NCBI GenBank assembly: GCA_947494715.1
Contig: CANLWG010000022.1
Span: 27,354 to 91,353, forward strand
Source of the DNA: an uncultured Flavobacteriaceae bacterium
Lineage (GTDB): Bacteria > Bacteroidota > Bacteroidia > Flavobacteriales > Flavobacteriaceae
Length of the DNA stretch: 64,000 nt
Reading direction: 5' to 3'
Part shown: positions 28,801 through 36,987 of the stretch, piece after piece
Layout: every line of letters begins with the position of its first letter
Numbering within the stretch: position 1 is the stretch's first letter
The notes under the pieces: generated by a model
Seen by the model: the letters and a program-made list of their open reading frames with translations, nothing else
Told to the model about the DNA's origin: nothing
Databases searched by the model: none
Made by a program: the position numbers and the translations under genes

Positions 28801-29184
28801 ACCGGTAATTGTGATAGAACAGTTTATTTGGAAAATACGGGCAACGGAAAATTTGAAATTAGACAATTACCTTGGCAGGTCCAAATAGCCCCCATCAATC
28901 GTATGGTGGCCACTGACTTTGATGAAGACGGCCAAAAAGATCTTCTCCTGATCGGTAATAATTATGGTAATGAGATATTTGTTGGAAGATATGATGCCCT
29001 TAACGGAGCTTTACTAAAAGGTAATGGCAACGGTAATTTTACCTTTGTTCGGTCACAAGAGAGCGGATTTGTTGTAACGGGAGACGCCAAGGATATTGTA
29101 AAGATAAAAAATTCCAAGAATGGGGACCCATATATTGTGGTCACTCAGAATAGGGGAAAAATCAGGATATTCCAAAAAAAGTAG
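25855..29184 (+). CDS. VCBS/FG-GAP repeat lipoprotein with ASPIC/UnbV domain
   Basis: A 1109-residue lipoprotein (lipobox 'SMLSCKE', Cys18) built of many FG-GAP/VCBS blades. Calcium-loop motifs of the type D-x-[DN]-x-[DN]-G recur along the chain, for example 'DFNNDSKPDIFF', 'DYDNDGFLDLYV', 'DFDGDGYVDLFV' and 'DFDEDGQKDLLLI'. An UnbV/ASPIC domain sits near the middle ('TSGIGAKIVVRF' to 'LEILWPDGKYQ', about residues 515-575). The blades before and after it likely form two beta-propellers. It follows the SusD terminator by 210 bases, so it has its own promoter, but proteins of this type often accompany SusCD pairs. Probable role: surface or periplasmic carbohydrate or protein binding. Confidence 0.85.
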   Translation: MKKQYFFLYMVLVSMLSCKEEKTTLFSKVSSSHSGITFNNRIMETDSFNILTSEYIFNGGGVALGDFNNDSKPDIFFTGNQVPNKLYLNRGSFKFKDVSALAEIEAEKKWATGVTVVDINNDNFLDIYVCAAMLSSESEKANMLFVNQGPDKSGVPKFKEMAHEYGIADSGNSMNATFFDYDNDGFLDLYVLNNVEIHELPTNYREKITDGSALSNDRLYRNNGDGTFTDVTLSAGITLEGFGLGLAIADLNYDGWSDIYVSNDYLTNDILYINNKDGTFSNRIDKLIKHQSKFSMGSDISDFNNDGFLDIFTLDMLGETNHRLKTTIGNNKYTSYILNEKYGYGYQYMRNMLQMGNGIGLPYSEIGLMAGVSRTDWSWSPLFVDMDNDGVRDLLITNGFPRDITDMDFGDFNFNVRRYLGPSKILDSIPIVKIPNYAYSYSGNGHFKDVGKEWGLNIPSFSNGAAFADLDTDGDMDYIINNINEEAFVFENQLDKQDKENHFLLVNLNGPKTNTSGIGAKIVVRFKDDTFQYHEHHLSRGYMSSVQDIVHFGLGNKKDKIKSLEILWPDGKYQKKQNISENHTITLNYDEALSNYENAFFPLVPKKTNPIYEEISNELGVNYVHQEKDVVDYDVQRILPHKLTQNGPCLAKGDLNGDGIEDFIVGSSHNYAPQMFFQQKDGTFERKLLYQDKENLRYEEEAIVLFDLENDGDLDMYLVSGSNEFVSESNLYVDRLMINDGSGSFTIDKSSIPEIKASGSTVKAHDFDGDGYVDLFVGGRTPYAQYPIPEESYLLKNEGGKLKDITEEYAEELRNVGMITDAVWADIDNDSFSDLIVLGQFMPITIFKNQGTSFEKLKNKKIDSLLGWWESILAEDFDNDGDVDLVAGNLGANNLYQPSQDRPITMLAKDFDNNGNMDPLMFAYFKNDFENTDYKSFPVHFWGDLVGQSPLFRSKFDYYKEYGKATQHTLLSKEELNGALKLTGNCDRTVYLENTGNGKFEIRQLPWQVQIAPINRMVATDFDEDGQKDLLLIGNNYGNEIFVGRYDALNGALLKGNGNGNFTFVRSQESGFVVTGDAKDIVKIKNSKNGDPYIVVTQNRGKIRIFQKK

Positions 29185-29389
29185 ATATTTGCTTTTGAGT
29201 TTTTTCATTTTAATACGACATTAATCTAGTCGAATTTCAAATCCGAAGTTAGGGCATGCTTTTAATTCATCATAAACTTTAGACACTTATATTTGTAAAA
29301 ATTAAGAAAAAAAGAAGCAAAAAAGAGATAAAAAAGGTTTTGAAATAAACACCAGGCTCTGCTTACATTGAAAAATTAAATATTTTAAA

Positions 29390-30151
29390 ATGCTTTCAAA
29401 TCTCAGAAGAAAAAAGATAGTAGACCGCCTAGACGAGAATGGGTCGGTGAGAGTAAAGGAGCTATCAAGAATTCTTAAGGTTACCGAGGCGACCATTAGG
29501 CAAGATCTCGAAAAGCTAGAAAAAAAGGGGGTTTTACAAAAGGTGCATGGAGGTGCTGTGCTTAACAGGCCTAAAATTGATTTATTGGCCTTTGACCGTA
29601 GATTATCTGAAAATTCAGACAAGAAAAATCGTTTAGGAAAACTTGCAGCTGATTTCGTTAAGGATAATGATGTGATTTTTATTGACTGTGGTACGACGCT
29701 ATACTCAATGCATAATTATCTAAAAAATAAAAAGAATTTGATAGTAATATCCAATTCACTTCCAATAATCTTTCAATTGTCTAATCATCCAGGAATCAAG
29801 ACCGTAGTGGTGGGTGGAGAGGTGGATACTGACCGAAAAGCTATTTATGGTCCGATTGCGGAAAAAAATGTAGAAGAGTACCATGCCTCAAAGGCTTTTA
29901 TTGGTTCAGATGGGGTTACTTTGAAACATGGGCTTAGTTCGGATGAGATTAAGGAGTCCGTTATCACGACAAAGATGGCCGAAAACTCGGATGAGGTATT
30001 CTTAGTAGTTACTTCGGAAAAGATAGAACGCGAAGCATTTATTAAAGTCGCCCCATTGGGAATTGTGGATCATATAATAACCAATTCAGATGTTCCGCAG
30101 CAAATACAAGATAAATATAGGGGAAAGGCAGATTTGATTACAGATCAATAA
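29390..30151 (+). CDS. DeoR/GlpR-family transcriptional regulator
   Basis: A 253-residue regulator with an N-terminal winged helix ('RVKELSRILKVTEATIRQDL' as the helix-turn-helix, then 'KKGVLQKVHGGAV') and a DeoR-type sugar-phosphate sensor domain. In that domain 'DVIFIDCGTTLYSM' is the conserved D-x-G-T-T loop, and 'VVVGGEVD' and 'ASKAFIGSDGV' also match the family. Such proteins usually repress sugar operons and respond to a phosphorylated sugar. As the only regulator next to the locus, with a galactokinase encoded there to make a sugar phosphate, it is the best candidate controller (inference). A TATATTTG element at 29288-29295 could be its -7 box, but no -33 element was seen. Confidence 0.88.
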   Translation: MLSNLRRKKIVDRLDENGSVRVKELSRILKVTEATIRQDLEKLEKKGVLQKVHGGAVLNRPKIDLLAFDRRLSENSDKKNRLGKLAADFVKDNDVIFIDCGTTLYSMHNYLKNKKNLIVISNSLPIIFQLSNHPGIKTVVVGGEVDTDRKAIYGPIAEKNVEEYHASKAFIGSDGVTLKHGLSSDEIKESVITTKMAENSDEVFLVVTSEKIEREAFIKVAPLGIVDHIITNSDVPQQIQDKYRGKADLITDQ

Positions 30152-30702
30152 CCTTTTCCCCTGCCTTTCCTAGCCCTATAGCCATGGCCATTCCCAAACC
30201 ATTGGCAAACAAAAAACTTGAAGACTCGAAAAGCGGTAATAGCGTTTCTTGTTTCGTATCGGCCGGTGGAAAAATGCTGGGTTTTGGCGAATGGGGCAAT
30301 AGTTTATTCGTTTGAGACAAGGAATCAAGAGTCGTAAATGGATATTTGAATCCATAAGTAAGTTAAGTAAATACCTCCACTTCTTGAGGTCAATTTACAA
30401 AAAGGAAAAGGGAACGTCCCCACGTTCCCTTTTTAGCTCATATTCAAATTTTAAGTTCAGAGGTTTCAATTTAGGCTGGTCACCATCTTATGAAATAGGT
30501 CAAAGCCTTTTTCATATGAGTAAAGCTTTTTGGTAATCCGTCTTTACCTTTGAGGAAATCAGGTTTGGGATTCATTGTATTGGTATTAATTCAATAGTGT
30601 ATACAGCAATCAAAATGTTGTTTAGCAGTCCGGATAGGATTAGGGTATAGTCCAGCCAAACGTAAAAAAGCAAACAAACACAAGAACTAAAAAATCAGGA
30701 AA
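30152..30702. other. intergenic stretch with a minus-strand open remnant and a hairpin
   Basis: 550 bases without a convincing gene. On the minus strand an open stretch from about 30390 to 30138 lacks an ATG and could encode about 75 residues ('YGFKYPFTTLDSL' to 'GLGMAMAIGLGKAGEKVIDL'). It overlaps the DeoR stop. It reads like the tail of a lost gene but the family was not recognised. A perfect hairpin lies at 30406-30433. The rest shows nothing clear. Confidence 0.45.
30406..30433. terminator. perfect 12-bp hairpin, bidirectional terminator
   Basis: AAAAGGGAACGT and ACGTTCCCTTTT pair perfectly around the loop CCCC. T runs on either strand make it usable in both directions. It is about 255 bases beyond the DeoR stop. 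Confidence 0.8.
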
Positions 30703-32226
30703 ATGCCTATACTAGGAAGTCTTATTAAAGGAGTTATTGATGTTACGGATAAATTTAGCCAAGAGCGAAATCCGGTGGAAGAGCAAAATGAGGTGCTCAA
30801 AAATTTACTCAAAACTGCTTCCGACACTGATTTTGGCAGGCATTATAAATTTCACGATATTTTAGATGAAGAAAACGTAGCCAAGACCTTTGCATCCAAA
30901 GTGCCTTATTTTGATTATGAAAAAATCAATATGGAATGGTGGGCGAAGCTTCATAAAAACCAAACTGATGTGACATGGCCCGGGAATCCCGATTATTTTG
31001 CCCTTAGCTCGGGTACCACAGGAAAGACCAGTAAGCGGATTCCCGTGACGGAAGACATGATCTACTCCATAAAAAAAGCGGGAATCAAACAGGTTTTGGC
31101 CCTAAGTAATTTTGATCTTCCACCGAATTTTTTTGAAAAGGGAATACTCATGTTGGGAAGCTCAACGGACCTAATCGAAAAACTTAATCATGCCGAGGGG
31201 GAAATCAGTGGTGTCAGTGCTAGTAATATTCCTTCCTGGTTTCAGGGTTATTACAAACCGGGAAAGGAAATTGCAAAAATAGACGATTGGGATAGTCGTG
31301 TAAAAAGAATCGTGGAGGAAGCGCCCAATTGGGATATTGGGGCCTTAAGTGGAATTCCTTCGTGGCTGGAATTGATGCTCAAGGAAGTAATCAACGCCCA
31401 TGGACTGAAAAACATCCATGAAATTTGGCCCAATTTACAGGTGTACACCTCGGGAGGTGTTGCTTTTGGGCCTTATGAAAAAAGCTTTAATGCACTTATG
31501 GGCAAACCCATTACGATTATTGACACCTATTTGGCCTCAGAAGGGTTTATTGCCTTTCAAAGTCGACCGGAGACCGATGCGATGCAGTTGATAACGGACA
31601 GCGGTATTTATTTTGAATTCGTACCCTTTGAACCGAATTATATCAATCCCGATGGTTCCTTGTTGGATGATGCCCCTTCTAAAACTTTGGCAGAAGTAGA
31701 ACTGGGACAGGATTATGTGCTTATCATGAGCACGGTTTCTGGGGCATGGAGATATATGATCGGAGATACGATTGAATTTACCGATATCGAACGGGCTGAA
31801 ATCAAAATTACGGGTAGAACCAAATTCTTTCTAAATACGGTAGGCTCACAACTCTCCGTAAACAAGCTGAACGATGCCGTTAACTTTTTGGAAAAAGAAT
31901 TCAATATACAAATTCCTGAATACACCCTTTGTGCCAAAAAATATAAAGATGGCTTTTATCATACCTGGTATTTGGGCACGAATACGGATGTATCGGAAAA
32001 GAAACTCTCCGAATCCCTGGACCTTTCTTTAAAGGAGGCCAATAAGAACTATAAAGTAGCGCGCACCAAGGCCCTGAGAGGAGTAAAAGTTAAGAAAACG
32101 GATCCTGAAGTATTTTATGAGTGGAGCGGCGAGAACAAGAAAAAAGGGGGACAGGTGAAAATGGAGCGCGTAATGGGCGAAGAAAAATTTATGGAGTGGG
32201 AGGAGTTCGTAACTTCAAAAAGCTGA
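30703..32226 (+). CDS. GH3 auxin-responsive promoter family acyl-acid-amido synthetase-like protein
   Basis: A 507-residue cytoplasmic protein of the GH3 family, adenylate-forming enzymes that in plants conjugate amino acids to carboxylic acids. The ATP-binding motif is 'FALSSGTTGKTSKRIPVT' (about 102-119). 'YTSGGVAFGPYEKSF' and 'DTYLASEGFIAFQ' match the family's second and third motifs, and 'ISTV'-like 'LIMSTVSGAWRYMIGDTIEF' holds the conserved tyrosine-glycine-asparate block. Bacterial homologues are common in Bacteroidetes but lack a proven substrate. The start sits after an A-rich stretch, and a convergent peptidase gene ends five bases after the stop. Assignment to the family is confident, and the reaction is unknown. 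Confidence 0.85.
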   Translation: MPILGSLIKGVIDVTDKFSQERNPVEEQNEVLKNLLKTASDTDFGRHYKFHDILDEENVAKTFASKVPYFDYEKINMEWWAKLHKNQTDVTWPGNPDYFALSSGTTGKTSKRIPVTEDMIYSIKKAGIKQVLALSNFDLPPNFFEKGILMLGSSTDLIEKLNHAEGEISGVSASNIPSWFQGYYKPGKEIAKIDDWDSRVKRIVEEAPNWDIGALSGIPSWLELMLKEVINAHGLKNIHEIWPNLQVYTSGGVAFGPYEKSFNALMGKPITIIDTYLASEGFIAFQSRPETDAMQLITDSGIYFEFVPFEPNYINPDGSLLDDAPSKTLAEVELGQDYVLIMSTVSGAWRYMIGDTIEFTDIERAEIKITGRTKFFLNTVGSQLSVNKLNDAVNFLEKEFNIQIPEYTLCAKKYKDGFYHTWYLGTNTDVSEKKLSESLDLSLKEANKNYKVARTKALRGVKVKKTDPEVFYEWSGENKKKGGQVKMERVMGEEKFMEWEEFVTSKS

Positions 32227-32230
32227 TTGC

Positions 32231-32842
32231 CTAAGGTAATTCTGACTCTATATCTGAATTCCTATCCTGTACCAGAACCATGATTTCCTCCGGGGATAAG
32301 TAAAGTTCCCTGATTCTACTTTTGTATTTTTCCGAAATATCCGATCTGTTGAGAATAAAATCCTTCGTTTCCAAAACATAGTCTTCCATACCATGTGCCA
32401 CGGCATAGGTATCCGCTGTACGTTCGGCTTTTTTGATAAAACTCTTGGAGAATAAATAACCTATCCCAAAACCTAGAAGATCAATACTACTACGATTCTT
32501 GTAATCCATGATGTGTCCCAATTCATGCCCCAACCACCCTATTAAAATATTGCTGGGCATATCTTTGGTATAATAAGTAGTATCCGCTATTTTCACCTTT
32601 TCACTGATAAGTATCAAATATTTTCTTTTATCCTTGGGTTTAAAAAGGCTGCCAAATACAGGTTGTGCTTGCATCGTGGACTTATGAATGTTTTTTTTGA
32701 ATTTGAAGTTTATCTGGATATCCCTTAATTCCGGGTAATGCGACAGGGCGATTTTTGTTTCTTCTTCTATACTTTTAGGAATGGTATTTTGGGGATAGGA
32801 AAGCGAAAGCGACATAATTAATAGTAAGGTTATTTTTTGCAT
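32231..32842 (-). CDS. secreted M48-like zinc metallopeptidase
   Basis: A 203-residue protein with a signal peptide ('ITLLLIMSLSLSYPQ'). It contains the zinc motif HExxH as 'GHELGHIMDY' (about residues 108-117) and a downstream glutamate candidate in 'KKAERTADTYAVAHG', the third ligand plus the D-x-x-A pattern typical of M48 enzymes. There are no flanking transmembrane helices, so it is a compact periplasmic form. It is downstream of cardiolipin synthase on the same strand, 13 bases apart, so the pair is probably co-transcribed. The start at ATG 32842 is clear. Its target is unknown. Confidence 0.72.
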   Translation of the reverse strand: MQKITLLLIMSLSLSYPQNTIPKSIEEETKIALSHYPELRDIQINFKFKKNIHKSTMQAQPVFGSLFKPKDKRKYLILISEKVKIADTTYYTKDMPSNILIGWLGHELGHIMDYKNRSSIDLLGFGIGYLFSKSFIKKAERTADTYAVAHGMEDYVLETKDFILNRSDISEKYKSRIRELYLSPEEIMVLVQDRNSDIESELP

Positions 32843-32855
32843 TCAACAAAACATT

Positions 32856-34271
32856 TTAAAGCAGAGGACTAAAAAACCTGGCGAGACCCTCTTTGAATTT
32901 TTGAATTGAGGAGCGATTTTTGAATTCTTCATAAACCAATTGAGTCGCTTCTTTACATTCTTTATCAAATTCATCAGAAATGTTGGTGGCCACCCTTTCG
33001 TCATATATTACGGCATTGGACTCAAAATTATGCTCAAAACTCCGGTAATCGAAGTTCCCTGAACCAACGGATGCTATTTTCCCATCTACAATGATCAATT
33101 TACTATGGGAAAAGTCATTTCTCAGATATATTTTTATACCTACAGAAAGCAAGTCTTCAAAATTGGCATACATACTGTATTTCGCCAAAAATGAATCGGA
33201 AATTTTTGGAAAGAGTAATTGTATGGCCGTGCCACCAAGCGCAGCGATCTTTAGGGCGTTCAGCACCACCGGACCTGGAATAAAATAGGGATTGGCAATG
33301 GATATGCTTTCCTTGGCCAAATTGATCATGGAGACATATTGGTGTAAAATGGCGGGTTGATTGGAATCTGGACCACTTGCAATTATCTGGACTATTGAAG
33401 TGCCCACTTCGCTTAGCGTTGGAAGATATTTGGGCGTTAATAGAGCCTTTTCCCTACTGGCAAAATGATAGTCCTTGATAAATATTTTATGGAGGCTACT
33501 GACCGCCGGCCCTTCCAATTTTAAATGTATATCCTCCCATACGCCCAGCTCCGATACCGATTTTATATATTTATCGGAAACGTTCATACCGCCAACAAAG
33601 CCCACCATTCCATCCACTACAATAATTTTTCTGTGATTGCGATAATTAAGGGTATACATAAAACTACCTATCCGTAAAGGCATCATGGGGTAGGCCTTTA
33701 CTCCTATTTTGCGAAACTGTTTTTTTAATTTGCCCTTAAAGGACATGCTGCCAAGGGAATCGTACATCATTCTTACCTCCACTCCTTCCTGGATCTTTTT
33801 TTTGAAAACTTTATAAAACCTGTCCTGAAGCTCTCCCTCCTCAAAAATATAGTACTGCACATGTATAAACTCCTTTGCTTGTTCCATAGCTTCAAAAATC
33901 CTTTCAAAGGCCTCAAGCCCGGCATGCAGTACCTCTACCTTATTTCCAGCATAGGGAAAGGAGCCTGAACTGTTCTTGAGCATTTTGGCCAGTCTTCCAT
34001 GAGTTTCCAGTGCATCCTGGTTTTCACGAATTAGGGATTCCTTGTACATTTCATCATATAGTTTTCTTTTTAAGTTGCCCTTTAATCTGTAGAATTTGAA
34101 TTTCCTTCGGTTGACACCGAAAAGATAATACAACAGGGGGCCTAGAAAGGGAAACAACAACACGGCCAATACCCAACTAATGGAGCGGCTAGGTCTTGTA
34201 CCGTGGAAGATGATACTTACCAATGCCCACACGGTTATGGCCAAATAGAAGAATAGGAACAGGGTACGCAT
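32856..34271 (-). CDS. cls: cardiolipin synthase (phospholipase D superfamily)
   Basis: A 471-residue membrane enzyme that makes cardiolipin from phosphatidylglycerol. Two N-terminal hydrophobic helices ('TLFLFFYLAITVWALVSIIF' and 'VLAVLLFPFLGPLLYYLFG') are followed by two HKD half-sites: 'NHRKIIVVDGMVGFVGGMN' (about 215-233) and 'FSHSKLIIVDGKIASVGSGN' (about 394-413). Length and order match bacterial Cls. It precedes the M48-like peptidase on the same strand. No defect is seen. Confidence 0.92.
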   Translation of the reverse strand: MRTLFLFFYLAITVWALVSIIFHGTRPSRSISWVLAVLLFPFLGPLLYYLFGVNRRKFKFYRLKGNLKRKLYDEMYKESLIRENQDALETHGRLAKMLKNSSGSFPYAGNKVEVLHAGLEAFERIFEAMEQAKEFIHVQYYIFEEGELQDRFYKVFKKKIQEGVEVRMMYDSLGSMSFKGKLKKQFRKIGVKAYPMMPLRIGSFMYTLNYRNHRKIIVVDGMVGFVGGMNVSDKYIKSVSELGVWEDIHLKLEGPAVSSLHKIFIKDYHFASREKALLTPKYLPTLSEVGTSIVQIIASGPDSNQPAILHQYVSMINLAKESISIANPYFIPGPVVLNALKIAALGGTAIQLLFPKISDSFLAKYSMYANFEDLLSVGIKIYLRNDFSHSKLIIVDGKIASVGSGNFDYRSFEHNFESNAVIYDERVATNISDEFDKECKEATQLVYEEFKNRSSIQKFKEGLARFFSPLL

Positions 34272-34412
34272 TTAGGTAGCGACTTTGTTTCTAAGATAAT
34301 GCTTTAGATGCTAGGAGCAAACTCTTCTTGCGATTGTGTTAGTATCTGTGCTATAAGAGCAAAGAAAGACATTTTCGTTACCTTATTTTTATAAGGACTT
34401 ATAAAACTAAAG

Positions 34413-34826
34413 ATGGGAACTATTGCTAAGGATAAAAGGGAAATTAGATTGTACTATCATTCAGGGACAAGCCTTGGAAAACAAACACAGGCCTATGTAG
34501 AATCTTCTGAAAAGGAAATTCTGGCCATCAACCTTGCGCACACCCAAATAACTGGTACACAATGGGCCGAGCTTGCTTCTGGGCTCAATAAAAAGATTTC
34601 AAATTTGGTCAATACGGAACACCCTCATTTTGTGGAGGTGTACGGTTCGCAAAATCCAAATCTGGATGAACACGATTGGTTACGGGTCTTGGAGAAACAT
34701 CCGGAGACCCTTGCCCATCCAATTGTGATTGTTGGTTCGGACTTTTATGCCCTAAATACACCTTCCGAATTTTTGGAACACATGGAGGCGGACAGTATGG
34801 GCAAATCAAAACCGTATAATGCATAA
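34413..34826 (+). CDS. ArsC/Spx-like thioredoxin-fold protein without the redox cysteine
   Basis: A 137-residue protein with the ArsC-family thioredoxin-like arrangement. A first strand 'IRLYYHSGTSLGKQTQAY' is followed by a helical insertion and the closing pattern 'LRVLEKHPETLAHPIVIVGSDFYAL'. The last stretch resembles the 'L..P.LI.RPI....' block of arsenate reductase-like proteins. The position normally held by the catalytic cysteine after the first strand reads Ser-Gly-Thr-Ser, and no cysteine is present in the protein, so it is unlikely to be a reductase. It sits upstream of a small membrane protein, about 20 bases apart. Confidence 0.6.
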   Translation: MGTIAKDKREIRLYYHSGTSLGKQTQAYVESSEKEILAINLAHTQITGTQWAELASGLNKKISNLVNTEHPHFVEVYGSQNPNLDEHDWLRVLEKHPETLAHPIVIVGSDFYALNTPSEFLEHMEADSMGKSKPYNA

Positions 34827-34847
34827 AAATAGTAGAGACAACAAGGT

Positions 34848-35375
34848 TTGGTAAAAATCAGCAGATATACTAAAAGAGCCATAACGGGAGGGGTAATATC
34901 TCTCTTTGTCATGTTGTTGGGTACGTTTCTTCTGGGGGAACTAAGCGGATATGAGGCCAAAGTGCTCATCAAAAACTCTATTGCCGGTATCAATACGTTA
35001 TGCAACACCATTGCCCTGGCCTCTGCCACAATATTGGCGCTTTTATTGACAGCGCTGGGTATAAGCACTGGAGCCCAATCAAAGTTGAAAAAAGACCACT
35101 ACAAACATATTTTACAGATAGCAAAAGTAGATACCGCAATTTTTATAGCTGCTATTATTTCTTTCCTTCTCTTTAACTTACCAGTAACGGAATCCGAGAA
35201 CGTGCCCAATGATTGGTTCAGTATAGTCTATTATGTTTCTCTTGGTATCTCCAGTGTGCTCAGTGCAGCCCTTATAATTGTCGTAATCATGTTATATAAC
35301 ACTGTGGTCAACATTATTAAAATTGTAGGGCTGGGCGTAACCGATCATCCGCTAACGGAAAATGACAACCACTAA
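34848..35375 (+). CDS. hypothetical four-helix inner membrane protein
   Basis: A 175-residue protein with about four hydrophobic helices, at roughly 14-33, 50-72, 92-112 and 125-150. A TTG start (34848) is used because no ATG fits before the first helix. The segment 'SKLKKDHYKHILQIAKVDTA' is a charged loop between helices 2 and 3. The family was not recognised. It lies between the thioredoxin-fold gene and the DUF748-like pair, and short gaps suggest one transcript. Confidence 0.65.
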   Translation: MVKISRYTKRAITGGVISLFVMLLGTFLLGELSGYEAKVLIKNSIAGINTLCNTIALASATILALLLTALGISTGAQSKLKKDHYKHILQIAKVDTAIFIAAIISFLLFNLPVTESENVPNDWFSIVYYVSLGISSVLSAALIIVVIMLYNTVVNIIKIVGLGVTDHPLTENDNH

Positions 35376-35391
35376 CTAATCTGGGCTGCCC

Positions 35392-36959
35392 ATGACATTT
35401 CGGAAGAAAACAATTATTGGAATCTTGGGGTCATTCCTGATTTTGATCATTGTATCAACATGTATTCTACAATGGAGGGCACAGCATATGGTAGCAGATT
35501 TTCTTTTCCGAAAGATACCAAATCACATTACCCTTTCCTATTCCGACATAGAAACCAATGTTTTATTGGGCAATGTTGTTCTTCAGGATATCACTTTGAA
35601 AATATCCAATCGAGACACGGTTTTGGATCATACGTTCTTTGAGGCCAAAAGCCTTAAAATAAACGGAATTGACTATGGGAAGCTATTTTTCAACAAAACT
35701 ATAGACCTCGAATCCCTTACGCTGGGAGAACCTGTTTTAAAATATCGTCCCTATAACTATCATCCAAAAGCAGAATATGCGGAAAAAGGAATGGTAAGCC
35801 TTTTAAAAACCATTTCTATAAAAAAATCCGTATAGACCAAGGAAGTTTTTATCTGCTCAAAAAGGGAAGGGATAGTATAAAAATTGCTGTAGAATCGTAT
35901 AATTTTCTGCTTTCGGAAGGGAAAACCGGTCCCAAGCTTATCACCAAAAAAATGCCCTTTTCCTATGAAGATTATAGTCTGGAAGTACAAGGGGTATCTG
36001 TAGATCTTGGAACTTACGAGACATTACACGCTTCCGATATCTTAATTTCCCCAAAACACTCCAGGTTGAACAATGTTATTTTAGCTTCAAAATATGATAA
36101 GCAAGAACTGAGTTCGCATCTAACCGTAGAGCGGGATTTCGTTGATTTTAGAATTCCAGAATTGGAAATAAAAGATCTGGATTTTGGGTTTAAATCCAAT
36201 ACATTCATGGTCGCGGTTTTCGAAATCGTACTAAATAAACCTTCGTTGGAAATGTATAGGGATAAACGGCTTCCAGATGATTCGCGAATAAAGCCACTTT
36301 ATAGTAAACTATTAAGGGAATTGCCCATAGATATTGACATTACCAGCCTATCCATCACTGATGGGTATATTGCATACGAGGAAAAAATAGAGGATACAAA
36401 GCAAGCCGGAAAACTGTTTTTTGAACACCTCAATACCCAAATTAGCAATATCAACAACACCCTTAATAATAAAGAAAAGACAATGATCAAAACCACCGCT
36501 GAAATTTTGGGCGAGGGACAAATGCATTTGGAATGGGAGTTCCAGGCCAACGACCGCAACGATGCTTTTGTGGTATCCGGTTCGTTGAAGAATTTGGAGA
36601 GCGAAAAGCTTAACGCTTTCCTTAAACCAAATCTTCGGGCCAGGGCGGAAGGAACCATAGATACCATGTATTTTAATTTCTGGGGTAATCCCAAGGTATC
36701 TAGAGGAGATATAAAAATGAAATACCACGATTTTAAATTCGAGGTCTTGGATAAGGACAGGCTTAAAATCAACAAATTATTAACGTTTATCGGAAACCTA
36801 TTAGTGAACGATGGCTCAAAAGCTGATAAAGATGGTTTTCGTTTTGGCGAAATAGAAACTGAAAGGGATGTTACCAAGTCATTTTTCAATTATCTGTGGC
36901 AAAATATCAAAAGCGGCATCTTGGATACTATTACCGGTAGTGGGAAAAAGGACGCTTAA
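35392..36959 (+). pseudogene. AsmA/DUF748-like envelope protein, frameshifted
   Basis: A single former gene of about 520 codons now read in two frames. The first part (35392-35835) has an N-terminal membrane helix ('IIGILGSFLILIIVSTCIL') and ends at TAG after 'ISIKKSV'. The second frame continues the same protein ('KIRIDQGSFYLLKKGRDSI', then 'YSLEVQGVSVDLG') to 36959. The break falls in a run of seven A's at 35820-35826, and one more A would restore the frame. The large periplasmic beta-rich body matches DUF748/AsmA-like proteins, which span the envelope and are linked to lipid transport. The next gene is a similar protein. The lesion could be real, phase-variable, or a sequencing error in the A tract. 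Confidence 0.75.
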
Positions 36960-36987
36960 CATGTATTTTAAAAAGAGGTAGAGGCTT

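Noticed and set aside
30138..30390. Minus-strand frame of about 75 codons after the DeoR gene
   Set aside because: Possible gene tail, but no ATG, overlap with the deoR stop and no recognised family. Left as a note in the intergenic entry.
36299..36889. Antisense frame of 196 codons inside the DUF748-like gene
   Set aside because: Shadow of the real reading frame, whose protein has a clear family pattern.
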